Shown: positions 7,933-16,129 of the stretch, in pieces
How positions within the stretch are numbered: position 1 is the first letter of the stretch
Layout of the letters: each line of letters opens with the position of its first letter
Source of the DNA: Burkholderia sp. WSM2232
Lineage (GTDB): Bacteria; Pseudomonadota; Gammaproteobacteria; Burkholderiales; Burkholderiaceae
DNA length: 64,000 nt
Direction: 5' to 3'
Assembly: GCF_000472545.1 (NCBI RefSeq)
Contig: NZ_AWZV01000006.1
Span: 192,811 to 256,810, forward strand
Program-made: the position numbers and the translations under genes
Notes under the pieces: generated by a model
The model's input: the letters and a program-made list of their open reading frames with translations, nothing else
Told to the model about the DNA's origin: nothing
The model's database searches: none

Positions 7933-8021
7933 GGCGCGCCGCTTTCCCGGCCCGCCTTGCTCATGGCGCCGCTTCCCCGGCCCGCCTTGCTTAGGCGCGC
8001 CGCTTTCCCGCCCCGCCTTGC
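7933..8021. repeat. Three degenerate ~30-bp tandem repeats
   Basis: Three units begin at 7933, 7965 and 7994, each reading approximately GGCGC(GC)CGCTTTCCC followed by GGCCCGCCTTGC. They fill the space after the exchanger gene. 8022-8241 is GC-rich without a recognisable gene; a CATAAT at about 8085 could be a -10 element for the downstream operon, but no convincing -35 is seen. Confidence 0.6.
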
Positions 8022-8241
8022 AATACCCCGATTTAAAGGCTTTTCCCGTGCTAACTCCCGGAATCGCCCGCGGGGGGCGGGCGGCATAATTTCGACCATG
8101 TTCCATTGGCCTCGGTGCCCGGTTGTCTGGACTGTGCGGCTCGCGGCATCCGCCGCCACCAGGGGCACAAGGGCCACACGGCCCACACACGGGCCGCACG
8201 GGCCGCGTGAGGCCGGCATTCATGTTCGAGTGATAGATATC

Positions 8242-8904
8242 GTGACTCTGAGACTTTTCGTGTACGGCTCCGGCGGCTTCGGTAAGGAAGTGATGGACGT
8301 TGCCCGCCGCCAGAACGCGGCGACCCGGCGCTGGGACCAGATCTGCTTTGTCGACGATATCCGCACCGAACGCACGTTCTACGGCGCCCAGGTATTGCGT
8401 TTTCACGACGCCGATGTCGCCGCGCATCTGGACGAAGCCGAGTTCGTGATTGCCGTCGGCGAACCGGCGGGCCGCGAAAAGCTTGGCAACAAGCTGCGTG
8501 AGGCCGGCGCCCGGCTTGGCCAGGTGCTCGACGTCAGCTCGCTGGTGGCCGACACCGCGTCGCTCGCCGAGGGGCTCGTCGTCACGCCGCTGTGCTCCAT
8601 TTCGAGCGACGCCCGGCTCGGCCGCAACGCCTGCGTGAACACCATGTCGATTGTCGGCCACGACGTGCAGGTGGGCGAAAACACCGTCGTCTCGTCGATG
8701 GTCAACATCGGCGGTGCATGCGTGATCGGCGCGAACAGCTACCTCGGCATGGGCGCGCTGATCAAGGAAGGCGTGCGCATCGGCTCCAATTCCATCGTCG
8801 GCATGGGCTCGGTCGTGTACTCCGACATTCCCGACGACGTGATCGCCCTGGGCAACCCCGCGCGCGTTGCCCGTCCTAATACCGACCGCAAGGTCTTCAA
8901 GTGA
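8242..8904 (+). CDS. NeuD/PglD-like sugar O/N-acyltransferase (left-handed beta-helix)
   Basis: The protein begins with a Rossmann-like module (LRLFVYGSGGFGKEVMDVARR) followed by repeated hexapeptides (for example VGHDVQVGENTVVSSMVNIGG, ISSDARLGRNAC), the NeuD/PglD architecture. These trimeric enzymes acetylate amino sugars using acetyl-CoA, with the His of VGHD as probable base. GTG 8242 gives 220 residues, the usual length. In-frame starts at 8230 and 8098 would add residues with no family match. As first gene of a long co-directional operon next to an ACP gene, it may use an ACP-bound acyl group rather than acetyl-CoA; that is inference. Confidence 0.8.
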   Translation: MTLRLFVYGSGGFGKEVMDVARRQNAATRRWDQICFVDDIRTERTFYGAQVLRFHDADVAAHLDEAEFVIAVGEPAGREKLGNKLREAGARLGQVLDVSSLVADTASLAEGLVVTPLCSISSDARLGRNACVNTMSIVGHDVQVGENTVVSSMVNIGGACVIGANSYLGMGALIKEGVRIGSNSIVGMGSVVYSDIPDDVIALGNPARVARPNTDRKVFK

Positions 8905-8917
8905 GATTGGTAAATAA

Positions 8918-9157
8918 ATGACGAACAGAGATAAATACGATCAGGTGTTCATGGATTGCTTCGCCGTTCCGCGCGACGCGCTCAACGAAGCGTTCGTCTA
9001 TCAGTGCGTGCCGGCGTGGGATTCGGTCGGCCACATGGGCATGATTGCTGCGCTCGAAGACACCTTCGGCATCATGATGGAGACCGACGACATCATCGAA
9101 TTCGGCTCGTACACCATCGGCGTGGACAAACTGAAAAAGTACGGCGTAGAGCTATGA
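8918..9157 (+). CDS. Acyl carrier protein
   Basis: A 79-residue acidic helical protein with the phosphopantetheine site WDSVGHM: Ser about 36 in the DSxxH/L motif before helix II (GMIAALEDTFGIMM). It carries an acyl group as thioester for the surrounding enzymes. The sequence differs clearly from housekeeping AcpP (no DSLDTVELVMALE), so it is a dedicated carrier. It starts 13 bases after the preceding gene, and its stop overlaps the AMP-ligase start (ATGA), which suggests coupled, stoichiometric expression. Confidence 0.88.
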   Translation: MTNRDKYDQVFMDCFAVPRDALNEAFVYQCVPAWDSVGHMGMIAALEDTFGIMMETDDIIEFGSYTIGVDKLKKYGVEL

Positions 9158-10575
9158 AATCCGCGTTCGTTAGCCGGCAGCATCCTGAACGTGCAGCGCT
9201 CATTACGGAGAGCGGCGTTACGCTCACGTATGCCGAACTGCATCAGGCCGTTGACCGGCTGGCGGCCGTGTTGCCTGAACGGCAACTGCTTTTTCTCGTC
9301 GGCGGCAACGATCTGCCGACGATACTGTGCTATCTCGCGTCGCTCGCGCGCGGCACGGTGCCTCTCCTGCTGAGTAACGGGCTCGATCAGGCGCAACTGG
9401 ATCGCCTGATCGCCACCTACGATCCGGCGTACGTGTTTGCTGCGAATGGCGGCGAACAAGGTCAAGCGCAAGCACACGGCACGCTGGTCCACGAACAAGG
9501 CGCGTACGGTTTGTATCGCCGGGCCGAGGCGCCGCGCGTCGAGCTTCACCCCGATCTCGCGTTGCTCATGACCACCTCCGGCTCGACCGGCTCGCCGAAG
9601 CTGGTCCGCTTGAGCGCGGCCAATCTGCGCGCGAATGCGGCGTCGATTGCCGAGTATCTGGGCATTGACGCAAACGAGCGCGCGATCACTTCGTTGCCGT
9701 TTAACTACTCGTACGGTCTGTCGGTCATCAACAGCCATCTGCTCGCGGGCGCCTCGCTCGTGCTGTCGGACCGCTCGCTGATGGACGCCGCGTTCTGGCG
9801 CCAGCTCAACGAGCATCAGGCCACGAGCTTTGCGGGCGTGCCGTATAGCTACGACATTCTTCTCAAGCTGCGCCTTGCGCGGATCAACATGCCGTCGGTG
9901 CGCACGCTCACCCAGGCGGGCGGCCGCATGGACCCCGCGAAGCTGCGCCAGGTCGGCGACATCTGCCGCGAAAAGGGCATCCGCTTCTTTTCGATGTATG
10001 GTCAAACGGAAGCGACCGCGCGCATCGCCTATCTGAAGCCGGAAGAAATCGGGCACAAGGCGGGCAGCATTGGTCGCGCAATTCCGGGCGGACGCCTATG
10101 GCTCGAGAGCGACGACGGCCGCACGATCACGCAGCCTGGCGAAGTGGGCGAACTCGTCTATGCGGGCGGCAATGTGTCGATGGGCTACGCGCAACAGGCG
10201 GCCGACCTCGCGCTGGGCGATTTGAACGGCGGCACGCTGCGCACGGGCGATCTGGCGCGCGTGGACGAAGAGGGTTGCTTCTTCATCGAAGGACGCCGTC
10301 ATCGTTTTCTGAAGATTCTGGGCTTGCGCATCTCGCTCGACGCGGTCGAGCAGGTCGCCGCGGACAAAGGCTTCTCGTGTGCCGCAAAGGGCACGGACGA
10401 GCAACTCGTCATTCATGTCGTGGACAGCCCCGCGCTCGTCGCCGAGGACTTCAGGAACGTCATGGCGAAGTCGCTCGGTTTGCATCCGTCTGTTGTCGCC
10501 GTCAGCCGTCTACCGGAACTGCCGCGCCTACCCACAGGAAAGGTGGACTATCAATGTCTGACCCAATTGTCCTGA
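9154..10575 (+). CDS. AMP-dependent acyl/aryl ligase (acyl-ACP or acyl-CoA synthetase-like)
   Basis: A 473-residue ANL-superfamily adenylating enzyme. Core motifs are visible: the P-loop-like TSGSTGSPK at about 141-149, YGQTEATARIAYL, RTGDLARVDEEGCFFIEGR, and a C-terminal PRLPTGKVDY that supplies the catalytic Lys. It would activate a carboxylic acid as acyl-AMP and load it, most simply onto the ACP encoded just upstream. ATG 9154 overlaps the ACP stop and gives a normal N-terminus; longer in-frame starts lie inside the ACP gene. The acid substrate cannot be read from sequence. The 3' end overlaps the LuxE-like gene by 22 bases. Confidence 0.85.
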   Translation: MKSAFVSRQHPERAALITESGVTLTYAELHQAVDRLAAVLPERQLLFLVGGNDLPTILCYLASLARGTVPLLLSNGLDQAQLDRLIATYDPAYVFAANGGEQGQAQAHGTLVHEQGAYGLYRRAEAPRVELHPDLALLMTTSGSTGSPKLVRLSAANLRANAASIAEYLGIDANERAITSLPFNYSYGLSVINSHLLAGASLVLSDRSLMDAAFWRQLNEHQATSFAGVPYSYDILLKLRLARINMPSVRTLTQAGGRMDPAKLRQVGDICREKGIRFFSMYGQTEATARIAYLKPEEIGHKAGSIGRAIPGGRLWLESDDGRTITQPGEVGELVYAGGNVSMGYAQQAADLALGDLNGGTLRTGDLARVDEEGCFFIEGRRHRFLKILGLRISLDAVEQVAADKGFSCAAKGTDEQLVIHVVDSPALVAEDFRNVMAKSLGLHPSVVAVSRLPELPRLPTGKVDYQCLTQLS

Positions 10576-11636
10576 GCGACGTGCCGCAATGGCCGGTGTT
10601 CGCGCTCGCGAAGGCGGACAAGGAGCCCGCGCTGCTCGACGAACTGCAGCGCCTCTCGGGCCTGCATTACGACGGCTGCCCGCAATACCGCGCTATCGTC
10701 GACAAGCTCGGCGCGAAGCGTGAAGCCGCGGCGCTCGCCGATCTGCCGTTTCTGCCGGTGCGGCTCTTCAAGCATGAGCAGTTGCTGAGCGTGCCGAGGA
10801 GTGAGATCGTGAAGACCATGACCTCGTCGGGCACGAGCGGCCAGAGCGTGTCGCAGATTTTTCTCGACAAACAGACCGCGGCGCTTCAGGTGAAAGTACT
10901 CTCGCGCATCGTGGGCGACTTCATCGGACCGAAGCGCCTGCCGATGCTCGTGATCGACTGCCGCGCGACGGTGGCCGACCGCTATCGGTTTTCCGCGCGT
11001 ACCGCTGGCATTCTCGGTTTTTCGATCTTCGGCCGCGACGTGGAATACGCGTTGAACGACGACATGTCGCTCAATCTCGAAGCCACGCGGCGCTTTCTCG
11101 ACAAGCACCGGGACCAGCCGGTGCTGCTGTTCGGCTTCACCTTCATTGTGTGGCAGCATCTGGTTCAGGCGCTGGAGGCGAGCGGCGAAACGTTGCCGCT
11201 CGAGCGCGGCATTCTGATTCATGGCGGCGGCTGGAAGCAGTTGCAGTCGCAAGCGGTGAGCGCAGACGAATTCAAGCGCCGCCTGCGCAACGTCGCGGGC
11301 GTTGGCCGCGTTCACAACTACTACGGCATGGTCGAGCAGACCGGTTCGATTTTCGTCGAATGCGAGCACGGTCATCTGCATGCGTCGTCGTGGTCGGAGG
11401 TGATCGTTCGCGATCCGCTCGACTTCAGCGCGCTGCCGCCCGGCAAAGCGGGGCTCATTCAGTTGCTGTCGGTGATTCCGCACAGCTACCCAGGACATTC
11501 GCTGCTGAGCGAAGATCAAGGCGAGATTGTCGGCGTCGACGATTGCGCATGCGGCCGCCGCGGCACCTATTTCAAGGTGCATGGCCGGATTCAGAACGCC
11601 GAGACCAGAGGTTGCAGTGATACGTATTCCCGCTGA
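10554..11636 (+). CDS. LuxE-like acyl-protein synthetase
   Basis: A 360-residue protein of the LuxE acyl-protein synthetase family. It has the nucleotide-binding MTSSGTSGQSVSQ at about 89-101, a central GFTFIVWQHLVQAL segment, and the HNYYGMVEQTGSIF motif corresponding to the ANL A5 region, then a Cys-containing C-terminal zone (DDCACGRRGTYFKVHGR). In luminous bacteria LuxE activates a fatty acid with ATP and passes the acyl group to LuxC. ATG 10554 lies inside the end of the preceding gene. The LuxC-like gene follows with a 20-base overlap, so the pair is almost certainly co-translated and works as a complex. Confidence 0.85.
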   Translation: MSDPIVLSDVPQWPVFALAKADKEPALLDELQRLSGLHYDGCPQYRAIVDKLGAKREAAALADLPFLPVRLFKHEQLLSVPRSEIVKTMTSSGTSGQSVSQIFLDKQTAALQVKVLSRIVGDFIGPKRLPMLVIDCRATVADRYRFSARTAGILGFSIFGRDVEYALNDDMSLNLEATRRFLDKHRDQPVLLFGFTFIVWQHLVQALEASGETLPLERGILIHGGGWKQLQSQAVSADEFKRRLRNVAGVGRVHNYYGMVEQTGSIFVECEHGHLHASSWSEVIVRDPLDFSALPPGKAGLIQLLSVIPHSYPGHSLLSEDQGEIVGVDDCACGRRGTYFKVHGRIQNAETRGCSDTYSR

Positions 11637-12834
11637 CATACTCGCCAGGACCGAGATTCTGGCGGGCAACCGCGACGGCATCTCGAACGCGCCCGCGCCG
11701 GTATTCGACGCGGCACGCGTGGAGTTTCTCGCGGACCTGTCGCGCGCATTGCTCGCTCGCGCCGAGACGCGCTCGCTGCCCGACGTGGTCAGCTTTGCAT
11801 ACTGGTGCCGGCGCGCGAATCTCACTCAGTTGGCAGCAAAATTCAACGCTCGCAGCGAAGTGCGCATGGGGCTTGGCCTGTCGTTTCATGTCTGTCCTTC
11901 GAACGTGCCGGTCAATTTCGCGTTCTCGCTCGCGTTCGGGCTGTTGTCGGGCAATACCTGTGTGTTGCGCTTGCCTTCGCGTGCGTCGGCCACGGCCGAG
12001 GTACTCGTCGAAGCGATCGCCGAACTGATGAACGACGCGCGTCACGCCGCACTCGCCGATAGCATCCTCCTCACCCGCTTCGAGCGCGACGACGTGCTCA
12101 ACCGCTTCTGGCTTTCGGTTGCCGATGCGCGGCTCGTGTGGGGCGGCGATAAGACGGTCGAGCACATGCGCTCGCTGCCCAACCGGCCGCGTTCGCGCGA
12201 AGTTGCCTTCTCGGATCGCTATTCGCTGTGCGTGATGGAACCGCAAGCAATCCTCTCGCTCGACGACGAAGCGTTGCGCGCGCTGTGCCATCAACTGTTC
12301 AACGATCTGTATCTGATGGACCAGGCCGCCTGCTCTTCGCCGCAACTGGTCGCATGGATCGGCGAGCAAAAGGACGTCGACGCCGCGAAAGAGCGCCTGT
12401 GGCCCGCGTTCGTCAGACACGTGGCACAGCGCTACACGCCGGAGCCGGTGAACGTGATGGACAAGTACGTGCAGGCGTGCCGTCATGCATTCGACAACGA
12501 CCAGGTGGTCGCCATCCGTCAGCATGCCAATCTGCTGTATCGCGTCGAATTGTCGGCGCTTGCGGAGCATCAGGACGAATGCCGCGGCTACTTCGGCACC
12601 ATTCACGAGGCCACGCTTGCCTCGCTCGACGAACTCGCGCCTATCGTCAACGAGCGCTACCAGACACTGACCTACTTCGGCGTCGACAAGACGCAGTTGC
12701 AGGATTTCGTCGTGTCGCGGCGGCTGCGCGGCATCGACCGCGTGGTGCCGATCGGACGCGCGCTGGATATGAATATCGTATGGGATGGCTACGACGTCGT
12801 CGCGACGCTCTCGCGCATCGTGGACATTCAATGA
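11617..12834 (+). CDS. LuxC-like acyl-CoA/acyl-protein reductase
   Basis: A 405-residue member of the LuxC family in the aldehyde dehydrogenase superfamily. Visible motifs are SFHVCPSNVPVNFAFSLAFG near residue 90, LLSGNTCVLRLPSRAS (cofactor region), LVWGGDKTVEHMR, and DQAACSSPQLVAW with the catalytic Cys about 239. The enzyme would reduce an acyl thioester to an aldehyde with NAD(P)H. GTG 11617 was chosen because it overlaps the luxE-like gene as typical coupled genes do; the longer in-frame start at 11527 lies well inside that gene. Together with LuxE, the ligase and the ACP it suggests controlled production of an aldehyde from an ACP-bound or free acid. Confidence 0.85.
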   Translation: MIRIPADILARTEILAGNRDGISNAPAPVFDAARVEFLADLSRALLARAETRSLPDVVSFAYWCRRANLTQLAAKFNARSEVRMGLGLSFHVCPSNVPVNFAFSLAFGLLSGNTCVLRLPSRASATAEVLVEAIAELMNDARHAALADSILLTRFERDDVLNRFWLSVADARLVWGGDKTVEHMRSLPNRPRSREVAFSDRYSLCVMEPQAILSLDDEALRALCHQLFNDLYLMDQAACSSPQLVAWIGEQKDVDAAKERLWPAFVRHVAQRYTPEPVNVMDKYVQACRHAFDNDQVVAIRQHANLLYRVELSALAEHQDECRGYFGTIHEATLASLDELAPIVNERYQTLTYFGVDKTQLQDFVVSRRLRGIDRVVPIGRALDMNIVWDGYDVVATLSRIVDIQ

Positions 12835-12857
12835 CGCACCGGACACCAGAGGAACAG

Positions 12858-13331
12858 ATGGACAAGTTCAGTCTCAACTGCATCGAGTTGCAGGACTATC
12901 AGCCGAATCGTTATCCCTTCCTGATGATCGACCACGTCGACGAAGTGATGCCCGGCAAGTACGCGCGCGGATACAAGAACCTCACGCTGAACGAATGGTA
13001 TTTTCCGGTTCATTTTCCGGGCGGCCCCAACATGCCGGGCGCGCTGCAACTGGAAGCGCTCGCGCAGATGCTGACCGTTGCGATCACCACGCTGCCTGGT
13101 TTGAAGGGCAAGGTGACGCATGCGTTGCAACACACCGTGCGCTATCGCAAGGAAGTTCTGCCCGGCAAGAAGTTCGAGATCGACACCGAAGTGCTGTCGT
13201 GGAATCGCGGCATCTGCAAGGGACGCGGCGTGGCGAGAGTCGACGGTGAGATTGCGTGCGAAGCGGATATGCTGATCACGATTCCGGAAATTCTCGAGCA
13301 GTATCTGCCGAAGAAGAAGTCGCCGGTATGA
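12858..13331 (+). CDS. FabZ-like 3-hydroxyacyl-ACP dehydratase (hot-dog fold)
   Basis: The 157-residue protein has the FabZ signature: RYPFLMIDHVDEV, then VHFPGGPNMPGALQLEALAQM with catalytic His about 52 and Glu about 66. FabZ enzymes dehydrate 3-hydroxyacyl-ACP to trans-2-enoyl-ACP. ATG 12858 has AGAGGA five bases ahead; an alternative ATG at 12831 overlaps the previous stop and adds nine residues. It differs from housekeeping FabZ in length of termini and is probably pathway-specific. It implies that the ACP-bound chain is a 3-hydroxyacyl or that the same fold isomerises an intermediate. Confidence 0.85.
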   Translation: MDKFSLNCIELQDYQPNRYPFLMIDHVDEVMPGKYARGYKNLTLNEWYFPVHFPGGPNMPGALQLEALAQMLTVAITTLPGLKGKVTHALQHTVRYRKEVLPGKKFEIDTEVLSWNRGICKGRGVARVDGEIACEADMLITIPEILEQYLPKKKSPV

Positions 13332-14932
13332 AAGAAGTGGCGGACATTGTGATTATCGGCTCGGGAGCGAGCGGCGCAGCCGCGGCCTGGAGCCTGAGCC
13401 GCGATCGCTCGTTGCGCATTGTGTGCCTCGAGCAGGGCTCGGTCACGAAGCCGTCCGAGTACCCGTCGGCATCGGTGGACTGGGAATTGAGCCGCTCAGG
13501 CGCGTATAGCTCGAACCCGTCCGTGCGCCGCAACGCCGCCGACTATCCGATCGACGATTCTGCGTCGCCCATTTCCATCGCCAACTTCAATGGCTTTGGC
13601 GGCAGCACTATTCTGTACTCGGCGCACTTTCCGCGCTTTCATCCGTCGGACTTCCGTACCCGTTCGCTCGACGGCGTGGGCGACGACTGGCCGTTGAGCT
13701 ATGAAGAACTCAAGCCGTTCTTCACCGAAAACGAACGGATGATGGGCGTGGCCGGACTCGTTGGCGATCCTGCGAATCCGGACTATGAGTCGCTGTTGCC
13801 GCCCATTCCTCTCGGCCCGATGGGACGAACCATGGCGGGCGCGTTCAACGAACTGGGCTGGCACTGGTGGCCGTCGTATAGCGCGATCAACACGCACCGG
13901 CATGGCAATCGCGGCGCATGCGTCAATCTCGGTCCGTGCAATACCGGCTGCACGCAAGGCGCAAAGGGCAGCGTGGATGTGACGTACTGGCCGGTTGCGC
14001 GGCAACAGGGCGTTGAGGTGAGGACGGAATGCCGCGTGCGTGAAATCACGCTCGATGCGCGCGGCAACGCAGACGGCGTGCTTTACATGGACGCGCAAGG
14101 CGTCGAGCAGCGGCTCGACGCGCGCGTGATCGTGGTTGCGTGCAGCGGTGTCGGCACGCCGCGGCTGCTGCTCAACTCGAAATCGAGCGCGTTTCCCGAT
14201 GGTCTGCTCAACGATAATGGCCTCGTGGGCCGCAATCTGATGCTGCATCCGCTCGCGTATACAGAAGCGGTGTTCGACCACGACGTGCAGTCGAGCATCG
14301 GCCCGCATGGCTGTTGCATTCTCAGTCAGCAGTTCTATGAGACCGCAGCGGAACGCGACTTCGTGCGCGGCTACACGATGCAGGTGTTGCGCGGCGCACC
14401 GCCCGTTGAAACCGCGGTGTCGGGTTACTTCATGCGTCAGGTGCCGCTCGGCGCGGAGCATCACGCGAAGTTCAACCGGCTCTTCAACCGGACGGCAGGC
14501 ATTGCGGTCATCACAGAAGATTTGCCCGAGCCGGAAAACCGCGTCGAACTCGACCCGGAGCATTGCGATTCGAGCGGGATGCCGGGTGTGAAGGTGTTCT
14601 ACAAGCTCGGCGACAATACGAGCCGCATGCTCAAGCATGGCATTGAAATGAGCAAGCAGGTGTTCGCCGCCGCCGGCGCGAAAGTGACGGCTTCGTTTGC
14701 GCCGGTGAAGCACACCGGGTGGCATCTGATGGGCACGGCGCGCATGGGCGAGAATGCCGCCACTTCCGTGGTGAACAAGTACGGCCAGGCGCATGCGGTG
14801 AAGAACCTCTTCATTGTCGACAGCAGCATTTTCGTGACCGCTGGCGCAGTCAATCCGGTTGCGACAGCTCAGGCTTTGACGCTGATGGCCTGCGATCATC
14901 TGCAACGCAACCTCAACACACTTGTGGCATGA
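13328..14932 (+). CDS. GMC-family FAD-dependent oxidoreductase
   Basis: The 534-residue protein begins with an FAD-binding dinucleotide fold (ADIVIIGSGASGAAAAWSLS) and has GFGGSTILYSAHFPRF, an ACVNLGPCNTGCTQGAK segment with clustered Cys, and a C-terminal KHTGWHLMGTARMG that carries the family's active-site His, followed by AGAVNPVATAQALTLMACDH. Such enzymes oxidise alcohols of sugars or related compounds; this branch resembles gluconate/fructose dehydrogenase large subunits and choline dehydrogenase. No export signal is seen, so it is cytoplasmic. It overlaps FabZ and the next small gene by 4 bases on each side. The substrate is unknown, plausibly a hydroxyl of the sugar or acyl intermediate. 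Confidence 0.85.
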   Translation: MKEVADIVIIGSGASGAAAAWSLSRDRSLRIVCLEQGSVTKPSEYPSASVDWELSRSGAYSSNPSVRRNAADYPIDDSASPISIANFNGFGGSTILYSAHFPRFHPSDFRTRSLDGVGDDWPLSYEELKPFFTENERMMGVAGLVGDPANPDYESLLPPIPLGPMGRTMAGAFNELGWHWWPSYSAINTHRHGNRGACVNLGPCNTGCTQGAKGSVDVTYWPVARQQGVEVRTECRVREITLDARGNADGVLYMDAQGVEQRLDARVIVVACSGVGTPRLLLNSKSSAFPDGLLNDNGLVGRNLMLHPLAYTEAVFDHDVQSSIGPHGCCILSQQFYETAAERDFVRGYTMQVLRGAPPVETAVSGYFMRQVPLGAEHHAKFNRLFNRTAGIAVITEDLPEPENRVELDPEHCDSSGMPGVKVFYKLGDNTSRMLKHGIEMSKQVFAAAGAKVTASFAPVKHTGWHLMGTARMGENAATSVVNKYGQAHAVKNLFIVDSSIFVTAGAVNPVATAQALTLMACDHLQRNLNTLVA

Positions 14933-15351
14933 GCATGATCGAACTCGTTCTCGACACGATGCTTCCGGGCGACGCCGCACTCGGCATGCCGTGCGCTTCG
15001 ACGCTGGATTTCGAGGGGTATCAGCTGCGCCATCGCGTGACGGACCAGGTAGACGCATTTCTGCGCATGCTGGCGAACGTCGCGCATGAAAAGTTCGGCC
15101 AGCCGTTCGACACCCTCGACGCAGCCCAGCGGCTTGCTGCAATCAACGCTTGCAAGCTGGTCGACGTGCGACTTTTCTCGGCTTTCGTCACGCATGTCAT
15201 GCGCGCCTATTACACCGAGCGCCGCGTGCTGGGCCAATTGTCCGCCGGCGCGGTGCCGCCGTTTCCCGCAGGCAACCAGATTGCCCCCGACGACTGGGAC
15301 TTGCTCGAACCCGTCTATCTGCGCGGCCAGATCTGGCGCGCTACCGAATGA
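14929..15351 (+). CDS. Small partner protein of the GMC oxidoreductase, gluconate 2-dehydrogenase subunit 3-like
   Basis: A 140-residue soluble protein. The pattern DQVDAFLRMLANVAHEKF, FVTHVMRAYYTERRVL and a C-terminal PPFPAGNQIAPDDWDLLEPV resembles the small subunit (subunit 3) of membrane gluconate/fructose dehydrogenases, which pairs with a GMC flavoprotein. Those usually carry a Tat signal; this one does not, which agrees with the partner lacking an export signal. The start codon overlaps the stop of the GMC gene (ATGA). The family call is by resemblance only; the partnership is supported by coupling. Confidence 0.55.
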   Translation: MSMIELVLDTMLPGDAALGMPCASTLDFEGYQLRHRVTDQVDAFLRMLANVAHEKFGQPFDTLDAAQRLAAINACKLVDVRLFSAFVTHVMRAYYTERRVLGQLSAGAVPPFPAGNQIAPDDWDLLEPVYLRGQIWRATE

Positions 15352-15368
15352 ACAGGCAGGAATTTTCG

Positions 15369-16112
15369 ATGTTGCTAAGAGACAAGCTCGCGGTCATTAC
15401 CGGCGCCAATCGGGGCATCGGCCGCGCGATCACCGAAACCTTCGCGGCCCACGGCGCGAACCTGATCGCCTGCATGCGCGAGGTCAACGACGAGAAGCAG
15501 CAATGGCTCACGTCGCTCGCAAAACAGCATGGCGTGACGGCGCACGCGGTGAGCCTGGACCTCGCGGATGAAGCCTCGGTGAAGGCCGCGGTCCGCCAGA
15601 TCGCGAGCCTCGCGCCGCGCATCGACGTGTTGGTGAACAACGCGGGCGTGGCAAGCGGCGCGATCTTCCAGATGACGTCGATGACGGAATTGCGTCGCCT
15701 TTTCGAAATCAACTTCTTCAGCCAGATTCTGCTCACACAGGGGCTCGCACGCGCGATGGTTCGCCACAAGGCCGGTTCCATCATCAATATCGCGTCCACC
15801 GCTGCGATGGTCGCCGATCCGGGCACGCTCGCCTACGGCTCGAGCAAGGCCGCATTCGCGCGTGCCACCGAAAGCATGGCGACCGAGCTCGGCGCCTCGG
15901 GCATTCGCGTGAACGCGATTGCACCAGGCGTGACACGCACCGACATGTACGACCAGATGACCGAAGCCGCGCGTGACAAGCTGATCGCTTCTTCTGCGAT
16001 GAAGCGCGCGGTCGAACCCCAGGACGTTGCCAACATGGCGCTTTTCCTCGCCTCCGATCTGTCCACCGTCGTGACCGGACAGATCATGCGCGTGGACGGC
16101 GGCATGGTTTGA
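15369..16112 (+). CDS. Short-chain dehydrogenase/reductase (FabG-like)
   Basis: Classical SDR of 247 residues with the NAD(P)-binding TGANRGIG near residue 11, NNAG at about 90, catalytic Ser about 143, YGSSK (Tyr 156, Lys 160) and a C-terminal VTGQIMRVDGGMV. Length and motifs match 3-oxoacyl-ACP reductases, so it could set the 3-hydroxy group used by the FabZ-like protein, or reduce a keto sugar. ATG 15369 has a GCAGGAA ribosome site; an in-frame ATG at 15348 overlapping the previous stop would add seven residues. Substrate unresolved. Confidence 0.85.
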   Translation: MLLRDKLAVITGANRGIGRAITETFAAHGANLIACMREVNDEKQQWLTSLAKQHGVTAHAVSLDLADEASVKAAVRQIASLAPRIDVLVNNAGVASGAIFQMTSMTELRRLFEINFFSQILLTQGLARAMVRHKAGSIINIASTAAMVADPGTLAYGSSKAAFARATESMATELGASGIRVNAIAPGVTRTDMYDQMTEAARDKLIASSAMKRAVEPQDVANMALFLASDLSTVVTGQIMRVDGGMV

Positions 16113-16129
16113 ATTCAGGACCCGACACG

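Noticed and set aside
8098..8241. Upstream in-frame ATG for the NeuD-like gene
   Set aside because: The added 48 residues are Arg/His/Pro-rich with no similarity to the family N-terminus, which starts at LRLFVYGSGG.
7027..8661. 544-codon minus-strand frame opposite the exchanger and acyltransferase
   Set aside because: Arg/Gly/His-rich shadow composition without any domain; the plus-strand genes have clear families.
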